NCBI GenBank assembly: GCA_900102385.1
Contig: FNBQ01000029.1
Coordinates: forward strand, 747 to 44,157
From: Bacteroidales bacterium KHT7
GTDB lineage: Bacteria > Bacteroidota > Bacteroidia > Bacteroidales > Bacteroidaceae
Reading direction: 5' to 3'
Length of the DNA stretch: 43,411 bases
Below, piece by piece: positions 31,065 to 39,649 of this stretch. The notes beneath the pieces were generated by a model that had not been told where the DNA came from, ran no database searches, and was given only the letters and a program-made list of their open reading frames with translations. The first letter of the stretch is position 1; each line of letters begins with the position of its first letter. A program made the position numbers and the translations under genes.

Positions 31065-34019
31065 TCATTTATCTGCAAGCAAATCACACTCTACGATACG
31101 AAGTTCGTTCTTGACCTTATCGCCGTCCTTAGCCTTGAAAAGGTCAAGTTCATTTGCGACTGGGGCTGCAAGCTCGACGATCTGCCCAAAAGCATCGCTG
31201 TTTGCGGCTGCGCCCTTCAGTCGTATGGTTATGCTTCGGGATTCCTTCGGGTTCAGTTCGAGATGAACATAGCCGAGACTTGTAGGAGTTTCGCCTTTCC
31301 AAACCAACGTGCTGTCGGCATAAACCTCAATAGGATATTTGCGTTTGCGCCAGCCTGTGAACTTAGCAACCACCTGTCTGACGACTTCGGGCTTTGCAAA
31401 TTTGTATGTTATCCATGCCGTTGAAGATAATCCGTCGTTCTTCCATTCTGTCTCCTCGTTGTCGTCGATACTATATCGCGCCGTGCTCTGACTGCATCCG
31501 GCTACGACATCGGCAATCTTTACAGTACGGAATATCTGTCTATAAGAAGGCGTAGAAGGAGTTTCGCCACGCAGCATCGTAAACGGAACGGTTGTGCTCT
31601 TGTTATCGGTCGTAGAAATCATAGCCGAAGCATTACTTGATGAGCCATCTGTTGGCTTGACAGTCTTCAATACACACGAAGCCTTGCCAAGTCCGTCGGC
31701 ATCAGCAGAGACAACTATCCTGCCCGGATTTGTCGTGCTACGCAAAAGCACACGATTCACGCCACATTCAACAGGAAGAATCTGAGAGCCTACACAGTTT
31801 GTTCCAAGCGAGTCTTTAGCCAAGCCTCCACACCACTCAGCCGCCCCTTTCAGACTGAAACGGATCTTATTGTTTGCAAGCGGACAGCGGTTTCCGTCTT
31901 TGTCAACAACCTCAACCTCAATCATAGCCATATCAGCCCCATCAGCCTTGAAGCCACGCGCATCGGTCATGGTGGTGAGACGAATATGATGCGGTTTGCC
32001 AGCAGTTTTCAGGCTGTATGATGAAAGTTCGCGCCCGGCCTCATCGTAAGAAACCGCCTTAATCTCGCCAGCCTCAAACTTCACATTATCGAATGTATAT
32101 AAGAAATGGTAATCGTTTCTGCCGCCTTCAATCTCCCTGCCGTTGACAAAGAGTTTTACCGATGGGGCATCGCTAACAACATACACAGGCTTTACGGTTT
32201 CTGCCTGATAGTTCCAATGCCCCATTATATAGGTCTGACTGCTGTCTGGCGTAATCCATCCGTTCCACATAACCTGATGAGCGTAATAGGAATCCTTTGG
32301 CAAGCGCATGGCATCTACTATTCCGCTTGTACGATAGTTACTCTCGCCACGGTTGTGCGTATTTGTGTCGGAGAAGATTATTTTTACGCCGCCGTTGCTC
32401 ACCCTCTCGCCTGTTCCGGGACGTTCGAGCCAGTAATCGTACCAACGACGCACATGCTCAACGGCAAGTTGGTCTTGGTTCAGGTTGTAAGCCGAAGCAT
32501 CGGAGTTACGGTATAAAGGTCCGTCACCACTCTTATGGTAAGGGAAACTCCAGTCGTCCCAATATCGGCGAAGCCCTTCGTCTCTGCTATACTCCATTGC
32601 CCATACCGGCTTTGTGGCACTTTTGTTTATGTAGAGCATTTCGCCACCATACTCGGCTACAGTTTTGTTGCTGAGCATCTCGCGCGAACCTATGGCACGA
32701 CCGCCGTTAGGGTCGAACCGATTGCGAATTTCGAGCATCTGTTTCATGTGTTCCTCGCTGATGCCCTTGTTTCCACATTCATAGAATATGATGCTTGGAT
32801 TGTTGCGATTGTAGACAATTGCATCTTTCATCAGTTCAACACGATGTTCCCATCTGCGGTCGGAAACATCTTTCTCGGCATCGCCTGCCGGCATGGCCTG
32901 CATAAGTCCAACGCGGTCGCACGACTCAACATCTTGCTTCCAAGGACAAACGTGCATCCATCTGACAAGGTTTCCGCCACTACGAACCATGAGCGAATTG
33001 CTGTAATCGCTGAGCCATGCCGGAACACTCATTCCAACACCCGGCCACTCGTTACTTGTACGCTGGGCAAAACCATGAACCATTATTGCACGATTGTTCA
33101 GCCATGTTATTCCATCATGGAAACCGGTTTTCCTAAAGCCGGTCCTTATTGTCTGCTCATCGAGAACTGCTCCTTTTTCCGACACAATCTTCGTCTTTAC
33201 ATCATAAAGATAGCCGTATCCCCAACTCCAGAAATTTAGATTTGCAACGGGCGATTCGGCTTTTAACACAGCCTTTGAGTTCTTGGCTATCCTGCCTGCC
33301 GTAGAGAATGACTTTATCATTCTGCCTTTGTCGTAAACCTCGCATACAAGTTTTACAGGCATATCCGAATCGGTCTCGTTCATAACCTCGGACTCTACAC
33401 AGATATCAGCCTTACGGCTATCAACATCTATTCCACGGGCATAGACGTATGTGCCCACCGTTCCTAAACTTGAATACAGCGGAAGCGTTTGATAAACCTT
33501 GTCGAGCACATGAATACGGACGTGTTTAGGAAGTCCGCCATAGTTGGCGTTGAAGTTCTTGTCGTTCCATTGGAATGAACTGCGTGTGCTTTTCTCCTTG
33601 TATTTCCAGTCGTTGTCCGTCAGGACTTCGAGTCTGTTTTCCTTTCCGAACACAAGGTGCTGGGTAAGATCGACTCCGAAAGCCATAACGCCGTTCTCGT
33701 GCATGGCTATCTGCCTGCCATTAAGAAAGACAACGGCACATTGCCGCGCTCCTTCGAACTCGATAAAAACCTTCTTTCCGCGCCATGCCGACGGGACTTT
33801 GAATACTTTGGTATATCTTACCGTATCGGTAGATAGTTTCTCGATATGGACTTTGAAAGCCTCACTCTGATTCCACGCATAAGGCAAAGTAACATTCTTT
33901 GTCTTTCCACCACGGCTGAAACTCCAGCCCGAATCGAATTTTACGTTGTGTTGCGCCGCAGCCGACAACGATATCAACATCGCTGCTGCAAAAAGGGTTA
34001 AGTTAGTAATTCTGTACAT
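31065..34019 (-). CDS. Glycoside hydrolase family 2 protein (beta-galactosidase-like) with C-terminal discoidin-like domain
   Basis: This 984-residue exported protein starts at ATG 34019 (signal peptide MYRITNLTLFAAAMLISLSAAAQ). The GH2 sugar-binding domain (about 25-190; FIEFEGARQCAVVFLNGRQIAMHENG), the immunoglobulin-like domain and the TIM barrel (from about 290; FRKTGFHDGITWLNNRAIMVHGF) are in the usual order. The expected nucleophile region is KPVWAMEYSRDEG. At the usual acid/base motif (N-x-P-S...GNE) the sequence reads NNPSIIFYECGNKG, so the Glu is Lys. The C terminus (about 820-960; SIDDNEETEWKNDG...WITYKFAKPEVV) looks like an F5/8 type C carbohydrate-binding domain. It lies upstream of dsbD on the same strand. 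The substrate is unknown. Confidence 0.9.
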   Translation of the reverse strand: MYRITNLTLFAAAMLISLSAAAQHNVKFDSGWSFSRGGKTKNVTLPYAWNQSEAFKVHIEKLSTDTVRYTKVFKVPSAWRGKKVFIEFEGARQCAVVFLNGRQIAMHENGVMAFGVDLTQHLVFGKENRLEVLTDNDWKYKEKSTRSSFQWNDKNFNANYGGLPKHVRIHVLDKVYQTLPLYSSLGTVGTYVYARGIDVDSRKADICVESEVMNETDSDMPVKLVCEVYDKGRMIKSFSTAGRIAKNSKAVLKAESPVANLNFWSWGYGYLYDVKTKIVSEKGAVLDEQTIRTGFRKTGFHDGITWLNNRAIMVHGFAQRTSNEWPGVGMSVPAWLSDYSNSLMVRSGGNLVRWMHVCPWKQDVESCDRVGLMQAMPAGDAEKDVSDRRWEHRVELMKDAIVYNRNNPSIIFYECGNKGISEEHMKQMLEIRNRFDPNGGRAIGSREMLSNKTVAEYGGEMLYINKSATKPVWAMEYSRDEGLRRYWDDWSFPYHKSGDGPLYRNSDASAYNLNQDQLAVEHVRRWYDYWLERPGTGERVSNGGVKIIFSDTNTHNRGESNYRTSGIVDAMRLPKDSYYAHQVMWNGWITPDSSQTYIMGHWNYQAETVKPVYVVSDAPSVKLFVNGREIEGGRNDYHFLYTFDNVKFEAGEIKAVSYDEAGRELSSYSLKTAGKPHHIRLTTMTDARGFKADGADMAMIEVEVVDKDGNRCPLANNKIRFSLKGAAEWCGGLAKDSLGTNCVGSQILPVECGVNRVLLRSTTNPGRIVVSADADGLGKASCVLKTVKPTDGSSSNASAMISTTDNKSTTVPFTMLRGETPSTPSYRQIFRTVKIADVVAGCSQSTARYSIDDNEETEWKNDGLSSTAWITYKFAKPEVVRQVVAKFTGWRKRKYPIEVYADSTLVWKGETPTSLGYVHLELNPKESRSITIRLKGAAANSDAFGQIVELAAPVANELDLFKAKDGDKVKNELRIVECDLLADK

Positions 34020-34061
34020 TATAAAAGTTTTAACACGTGACAAAAGATTTTATTAACTTGC

Positions 34062-34094
34062 GCAAAGATAAATCAAGGCAACCGAAAAAACAAA
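34062..34094 (-). promoter_or_regulatory. Promoter of the GH2 gene
   Basis: On the minus strand, TTTG (34091-34094), a 20-nt spacer and TATCTTTGC (34062-34070) match the consensus. It excludes the in-frame TTG start near 34043 only weakly but favours ATG 34019. Confidence 0.65.
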
Positions 34095-34103
34095 TAAATT
34101 GAT

Positions 34104-34112
34104 TATCTTTGC
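34104..34112 (+). promoter_or_regulatory. -7 element of the aroA operon
   Basis: TATCTTTGC lies 27 nt before the aroA ATG. Its expected -33 region falls between the -33 and -7 boxes of the divergent GH2 promoter, so the two polymerase footprints overlap. Confidence 0.55.
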
Positions 34113-34139
34113 ATTTTCAATAGAAAACAATACAAACTG

Positions 34140-35402
34140 ATGGACAAATCAAGCACCAAAACGCCATACAAATGCAGCGTGCTCCCTACTGCGGAGCTTA
34201 ACGCCGAGATAAAACTTCCGTCGTCGAAGAGCATCAGCAACCGCGCGCTGATAATAAATGCTCTGGCAGGAAGCAAGGAGATACCCGAAAACGTGTCGGA
34301 CTGCGACGACACGTTTGTCATGATAAGAGCCTTGAAGGAGATGGGCGACACCATTGACATAATGGCTGCCGGAACGAGCATGAGATTCCTCACGGCATTT
34401 CTGTCGATAACCGAGGGCGTGCGCACCATCACCGGCACGGAGAGAATGAAGAACAGACCGATAGGCATATTGGTAGATGCGCTCCGCTCGATGGGCGCAA
34501 ACATAGAATATGCCGAGAAAGAGGGCTTTCCGCCGCTGCGAATAACGGGCTGCAACAACCTGAAGGGCAAGTGCACCATTGCTGGTGACGTAAGTTCGCA
34601 ATACATATCGGCAATACTGATGATTGGCCCGGCACTTAACGACGGTCTTGAACTGACCATAACGGGAAACATAAACAGCCGCCCTTACATCGACCTTACG
34701 CTGAAGATTATGCGCGACTTCGGGGCGGTGGCCGAATGGAGCGGCAGCAACACAATAAAGGTAGAGCCTGTAAAGTACAAGCCTACAAGATATTTCGTTG
34801 AGAGCGACTGGAGCGCATCGTCATACTGGTACGAGATGCTGGCACTCTCAGACGGCGGCACGGTACGACTTCCGCTTCTGTTCAGAGACAGTTATCAGGG
34901 CGACAGCAAAGTTGCCGACATCTTCAGGAATCTTGGAGTTGAAACGACCTTTGCCGACAAGCAGGTTATCCTTACAAAGAAGGGCGAGCCTGTAAAGCAT
35001 CTTGAATACGACTTTGCACAACAGCCCGACCTTGTGCAGACGTTTGCCGTGACGTGCTGCATGATGGGCATAACCTTCCACTTTAAGGGCACGCAGAGTC
35101 TGAAGATAAAAGAGACCGACCGCATAGAGGCACTAAAGACCGAACTACACAAGATGGGCTTCGTGCTTAACGACTCGGACAATGGCGCAGAACTGTGCTG
35201 GAACGGCGAGAGATGCAATGCCGACGAGGTGGCAGAGATAAGCACATACGAAGACCATCGTATGGCAATGGCTTTTGCCCCGGCGGTGATAAAAGGCGTC
35301 AAGATGCAGATTCAGAAGCCGATGGTGGTAACAAAATCGTATCCAAACTATTGGAACGACCTGAAGAAAGCCGGCTTCGGAATTGAGAACGAATATAACT
35401 AA
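34140..35402 (+). CDS. aroA: 3-phosphoshikimate 1-carboxyvinyltransferase (EPSP synthase)
   Basis: AroA joins shikimate-3-phosphate and phosphoenolpyruvate in the aromatic amino-acid pathway. The protein has 420 residues, near the family norm. Conserved blocks are LPSSKSISNRALIINALAG (N terminus), AAGTSMRFLTAFLS, the substrate-contacting CTIAGDVSSQYISAILM, SLKIKETDRIEALKTEL and YEDHRMAMAFAPAV. It is the first gene of a run of six plus-strand genes with gaps of 6-36 nt that ends at tsaE, so one operon is likely. Confidence 0.98.
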   Translation: MDKSSTKTPYKCSVLPTAELNAEIKLPSSKSISNRALIINALAGSKEIPENVSDCDDTFVMIRALKEMGDTIDIMAAGTSMRFLTAFLSITEGVRTITGTERMKNRPIGILVDALRSMGANIEYAEKEGFPPLRITGCNNLKGKCTIAGDVSSQYISAILMIGPALNDGLELTITGNINSRPYIDLTLKIMRDFGAVAEWSGSNTIKVEPVKYKPTRYFVESDWSASSYWYEMLALSDGGTVRLPLLFRDSYQGDSKVADIFRNLGVETTFADKQVILTKKGEPVKHLEYDFAQQPDLVQTFAVTCCMMGITFHFKGTQSLKIKETDRIEALKTELHKMGFVLNDSDNGAELCWNGERCNADEVAEISTYEDHRMAMAFAPAVIKGVKMQIQKPMVVTKSYPNYWNDLKKAGFGIENEYN

Positions 35403-35410
35403 CATTTTTT

Positions 35411-35836
35411 ATGCACATACTTATATATCTGCTTATAGCCGCAGGAATAACGGCTCTCGTTGCCGGATACTTCCACAACAAGAGCGTACAGAAGAAGATT
35501 GACAAGGGAGAACTGCCGCCCGATGCACTTAACATCGTCGACGTGCAGAACATGGAATGTTGCGGACAGCACGAGACATGCGAGAAAGACAGTCTGCTGG
35601 CAGCCATAAGCAAGGAAATAGAGTACTACAACGACGAGGAACTCGACGAATACCGAGGCATTCCGTCAGACCAATACACAGCCGAGCAGATTGAGGAGTT
35701 CCGCAACGTACTGTTTACCATGCGCGAGGACGAGGTGGCAGGCTGGGTTCGTTCGCTTCAGTTAAGAGCCGTAGAACTGCCCGACGAACTGAAGGACGAG
35801 GTCTTCCTGATTATCGGCGAGCGAAGGAACCACTAA
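35411..35836 (+). CDS. Small membrane-anchored protein with a Cys-rich motif, unknown function
   Basis: This 141-residue protein has one N-terminal hydrophobic segment (about 3-20). A short linker contains the motif ECCGQHETCEKD (about 50-61), and an acidic helical C-terminal part follows (about 65-141). Two adjacent Cys, a His and a further Cys could bind a metal or a redox group. It is placed 8 nt after aroA and 18 nt before a ZnuB-like metal permease gene, so a role linked to metal uptake is a reasonable guess but only from context. No enzymatic family is recognised. Confidence 0.8.
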   Translation: MHILIYLLIAAGITALVAGYFHNKSVQKKIDKGELPPDALNIVDVQNMECCGQHETCEKDSLLAAISKEIEYYNDEELDEYRGIPSDQYTAEQIEEFRNVLFTMREDEVAGWVRSLQLRAVELPDELKDEVFLIIGERRNH

Positions 35837-35854
35837 TATTCATCTTTCTGAAAA

Positions 35855-36679
35855 ATGAGCATTTTCGAATACATATTCTTTCAGCACGCAATTCTGGGAA
35901 GCCTGCTTGCCAGCATTATATGCGGACTGGTAGGAACGTACATCGTTACCCGCCGACTTGTATTCATCAGCGGCGGAATAACGCACGCATCATTCGGCGG
36001 CATAGGGCTTGGCGTCTTTCTGGGCGTGAACCCGATATTGTCGGCTGCAGTATTCTCGGTTCTGTCGGCGTGGGGAGTGCAATGGTTCAGCCGCCGCTCC
36101 GACATGCGTGAGGACTCGGCTATCGCCGTGTTCTGGACGTTCGGCATTGCCATAGGCATCATCTTCTCGTTCCTTACACCGGGGTTTCTGGCTGATTTGT
36201 CGTCGTTCCTCTTCGGAAACATCCTGACAATAACCACAGGCGACCTCTGGCTTCTTGCCATTCTCGCCACCTTTGTGTGCTTGCTCTTTGTGCTGATGCT
36301 CAGACCGATAGTAGCCATAGCGTTCGACCGTGAGTTTGCACGCTCGCAGCGGCTGCCAGTCGAAGCAATAGAGTATCTGATGATGACTGTAATCGCGCTA
36401 ACCATCGTGTCGTGCCTCAGAATGATTGGCATCGTGCTCGTAATATCGCTGCTCACCCTTCCACAGATGACGGCAAACCTGTTCTGCAACCAGTTTAAGC
36501 ACATCATGCTGCTTTCAATCCCGATAGGATTTCTGAGTTGCATCGGCGGTCTGTTCATTTCTTACCAGTTGAACATTCCATCGGGAGCCACAATCATCTG
36601 TGTATCAATACTTATCTATACTCTCTGCAAAATTTACCAGAACATAAAGTCAAGATTCTGCGCATCTGCCGTACAATAA
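35855..36679 (+). CDS. Metal ABC transporter permease (ZnuB/MntB family)
   Basis: This 274-residue integral membrane protein has about eight helices. The family pattern is clear: FFQHAILGSLLASIICGLVGTYIVTRRLVFISGGITHASFGGIGLGVFLG at the N terminus and the coupling-region stretch SCLRMIGIVLVISLLTLPQMTANLF near 185-210. ABC-3 permeases import Zn, Mn or Fe with an ATPase and a binding protein. Neither partner is encoded in this window, so they must be elsewhere. It lies in the aroA-tsaE operon. Confidence 0.92.
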   Translation: MSIFEYIFFQHAILGSLLASIICGLVGTYIVTRRLVFISGGITHASFGGIGLGVFLGVNPILSAAVFSVLSAWGVQWFSRRSDMREDSAIAVFWTFGIAIGIIFSFLTPGFLADLSSFLFGNILTITTGDLWLLAILATFVCLLFVLMLRPIVAIAFDREFARSQRLPVEAIEYLMMTVIALTIVSCLRMIGIVLVISLLTLPQMTANLFCNQFKHIMLLSIPIGFLSCIGGLFISYQLNIPSGATIICVSILIYTLCKIYQNIKSRFCASAVQ

Positions 36680-36715
36680 AAACGAGATGTGTGAGTTTTG
36701 TATTTTAGATATGTC

Positions 36716-39643
36716 ATGTTGAAACGATTTGCCACATACGCCGCCTTTCTTTGCCTGATGCTTGCCACAGGCTTTATTGCCGGGTGTTCTTCGAGCAAGA
36801 ACACGGCACAGACGCGTTTCTACAAATCGTTTACGGCACGATACAACACTTATTTCAACGGTCACGAGGCGTTCAAGGAGGCTAAGGAGGAGCAGGAAAA
36901 GCAGAATAAGGACAACTACATGGAGATTCTGCCCTACTTCATCGTGTCGAACAAAGAGACTGCCGAGGTTGGAAAATCGCTCTACGACCGCACCATACTG
37001 AAGTGCGAGAAGACAATCAAACTGCACAGCATAAAGGCTAAACCGAAGGTTGCTCCCGACAAGAAGAGAACGGAGAAGAACCGCAAGTGGCTGGCACAGA
37101 AAGAGTATAACCCGTTTTTGTGGAAGGCGTGGATTCTGATGGGCGAAGCGCAGTTTAACAAAGGCGAGTTTATCGAGGCGGCATCGACATTCTCGTACAT
37201 CAACAGGCTTTACAGCAACAATCCCGATGTTCTGGCGCAGTCGAGGATATGGCTGGCAAGATGCTACAGCGAACTCGACTGGTTCTACGATTCGGAAGAC
37301 ATCCTTAACAACGTGAACCGCGACAGTCTGTCGTGGAAACTAACATCGTCATACGCCGGAGCACGAGGCCATCTTCTGCTAAGACAGCAAAAATACAAAG
37401 AGGCTATTCCGTATCTCGAAAAATCGCTCAAGAGCGTGAAGGGCGCGTACAACAGAGCCAGAATGTTCTACCTCATCGGTCAGTTGTGCCACCAGACAGG
37501 CGACGATGCCAAGGCATACAAGTATTTCAGCAATGTGATTGGCGTAAATCCGCCTTACATCCTCGAGTTCAACGCGCGCATAATGCAGACCGAGGTGATG
37601 AGCAAGGCAAACTCGCAGAAGGTTCTGAAGAAACTGAACTCGATGGCGCGTAACCCGAAGAACAGCGAGTATCTCGACCAAGTTCACTATGCCATCGGAA
37701 ACGTATATCTAACACGGGGCGACACCGCCAGAGCCATAAAAGCCTACGAACAAGGCAGAAAGGCTGAGGCACGCAACGGCATAGAAAAAGGTATTCTGAA
37801 CCTGAAACTCGGCAACATATATTGGGAAAAGCACAAGTACAAGAACGCAAAGGAATGTTATACCGATGCGCTCGGACTGATTGGCACAACTCATGCCGAA
37901 TACAAGGAGACAAGCCACCGCTCGGAGATTCTCGACGAGTTGGTTGAACATACTCAGAACATCGAACTTCAAGACAGCCTTCAGCGGCTTGCAAGAATGT
38001 CTGAGACCGAACGACTTGCGTGCATTGACCGCATAATCGAGGAGGTGATAAAGAAAGAAAAAGAAGAGCAGAAAGAAGCCGAACGCGCCGCCCGAATGGC
38101 TGAGCACGACGAGCAGATGGCAGAACTTGAAAGCAAGACGAAGACCGAGGCTCCGCAGATGCCTGTTGCCGGAAAGGGCGACAACGCGTGGTACTTCTAC
38201 AACCCGACGGTTGTGTCGCAGGGAAAGACGGCCTTCCAGAAGAAATGGGGACGCCGAACGCTCGAAGACAACTGGCGACGAAAGAACAAGGGCGTTCTGC
38301 AATCGGACGAGGAAGAACCTGCCACGGCACAATCTTCCGATGAGCCTAAGCAGGAAGAGGAACAACTGCAACGGCCTGTAAGCAATCCTACCAAAGGTCT
38401 AAAGGAGATGGCGGCCGAGCCGACAGCCGAGGACAACAAGAGCCGCGACTTCTACCTCAAGCAGATTCCGCTTTCGGAGGAGAAGATGAACGAGAGCAAC
38501 GACATCCTGAAGGATGCTCTCTACGGCGCAGGCGTGGTGTGCCAAGACCGTCTGGGCGACTTCAGCCTTGCACGAGGCTCGTTCCTACGCCTCATCAACA
38601 ACTATCCAAAGTACGACAAGGAAGAAGAGGTGTTCTACCGCCTCTATCTTATGGACATAATGGACAACAGACAATCGTCTGTATATCAGCAGAAACTGAA
38701 GAAGTCATATCCCGAAGGCGACTACACCAAGATGGCTAACGACCCCGAATATCTGTACAACGCAAAGTACGGAAAGCACATCGAGGATTCACTCTACGCC
38801 GCAACATACGAGGCTTATCGCAACGGCGACTACGAGACGATAGAGAAGAACGTGAAAATCTCGGACGAGAAATATCCGCGAGGCAAGAACCGCGCCAAGT
38901 TCATGTTCCTCGACGCCATGAACAAATTGCATGGCAACGACCAGAACGGCTTCGTGGCCGAACTGAAGATTATTGCCGAGAGATACTCGAACGACGGCAT
39001 CAGCGAGATTGCCGGACTGATGGTTAAGGGCGTTCAGGAAGGCAGAATACTCCAGAACGCAAGTCTTACAGGCTCGCTGTGGTCGCGCCGTGGCATGAGC
39101 ACGCAAGAGGAGAACAAGGAAGCCGGAAAGATTCCGGAATGGAGCAAGAACGAAGAAGGCACTCACCTATTCATGCTCGCATACGAGAGCGGAAAGGTAA
39201 ACGAGAACCAACTTCTGTTCGAGATTGCCCGATACAACTTCGGCAAGTTCATGGTGCGCAACTTCGACCTATCGTTTGTGCGCAACAACGGCATAAGCAT
39301 GCTTCAGGTTAAGCCGTTCATCAACATGAAGGAGGCAATAAGATACTCGCAGCAACTCTTTGCCGCCGACGGAATGAGCGAAAAACTCGCCGGACTGCGC
39401 GTAGTAATAATATCCGAAGAGAACATGAAACTCTTGGGCGACTACTACAGTTTCGACGACTATCAGGAATATTTCGAAAAGACATATCATAACCAGTTGC
39501 CAAAGATTATGAAGGAAATTGACAGCATCGACTCGCTAAACGAGCCCGACTATGATGTGCCAGAGAAGAAAGAAGAACAATCTGCTGACGACGCCGAGCA
39601 ACAAGGCGCACCAACTGATGACTTTAACCCCTTTAATTTCTAA
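36716..39643 (+). CDS. porW: PorW/SprE-like TPR lipoprotein of the type IX secretion system
   Basis: This lipoprotein has 975 residues from ATG 36716 (MLKRFATYAAFLCLMLATGFIAGC, lipobox Cys24). Directly after the Cys comes the motif SSSKNTAQTRFYKSFTARYNTYFNGHEAFKEA, typical of SprE/PorW proteins. TPR repeats follow to about residue 410, then a charged coiled coil (about 420-480), a linker, and a second TPR-like half. SprE (Flavobacterium) and PorW (Porphyromonas) are needed for type IX secretion; PorW is thought to link the trans-envelope motor to the outer-membrane translocon. The porX gene starts 6 nt downstream. The C-terminal tail is acidic and ends in DDFNPFNF. The ORF can be extended upstream to a TTG at 36698, which is rejected. 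Confidence 0.88.
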   Translation: MLKRFATYAAFLCLMLATGFIAGCSSSKNTAQTRFYKSFTARYNTYFNGHEAFKEAKEEQEKQNKDNYMEILPYFIVSNKETAEVGKSLYDRTILKCEKTIKLHSIKAKPKVAPDKKRTEKNRKWLAQKEYNPFLWKAWILMGEAQFNKGEFIEAASTFSYINRLYSNNPDVLAQSRIWLARCYSELDWFYDSEDILNNVNRDSLSWKLTSSYAGARGHLLLRQQKYKEAIPYLEKSLKSVKGAYNRARMFYLIGQLCHQTGDDAKAYKYFSNVIGVNPPYILEFNARIMQTEVMSKANSQKVLKKLNSMARNPKNSEYLDQVHYAIGNVYLTRGDTARAIKAYEQGRKAEARNGIEKGILNLKLGNIYWEKHKYKNAKECYTDALGLIGTTHAEYKETSHRSEILDELVEHTQNIELQDSLQRLARMSETERLACIDRIIEEVIKKEKEEQKEAERAARMAEHDEQMAELESKTKTEAPQMPVAGKGDNAWYFYNPTVVSQGKTAFQKKWGRRTLEDNWRRKNKGVLQSDEEEPATAQSSDEPKQEEEQLQRPVSNPTKGLKEMAAEPTAEDNKSRDFYLKQIPLSEEKMNESNDILKDALYGAGVVCQDRLGDFSLARGSFLRLINNYPKYDKEEEVFYRLYLMDIMDNRQSSVYQQKLKKSYPEGDYTKMANDPEYLYNAKYGKHIEDSLYAATYEAYRNGDYETIEKNVKISDEKYPRGKNRAKFMFLDAMNKLHGNDQNGFVAELKIIAERYSNDGISEIAGLMVKGVQEGRILQNASLTGSLWSRRGMSTQEENKEAGKIPEWSKNEEGTHLFMLAYESGKVNENQLLFEIARYNFGKFMVRNFDLSFVRNNGISMLQVKPFINMKEAIRYSQQLFAADGMSEKLAGLRVVIISEENMKLLGDYYSFDDYQEYFEKTYHNQLPKIMKEIDSIDSLNEPDYDVPEKKEEQSADDAEQQGAPTDDFNPFNF

Positions 39644-39649
39644 AAGCGT

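Noticed and set aside
37569-38371. Minus-strand ORFs of 220-253 codons inside porW
   Set aside because: They are antisense to a clearly coding TPR lipoprotein. The residue composition (rich in Ser, Arg, Cys, Pro) is typical of a shadow frame.
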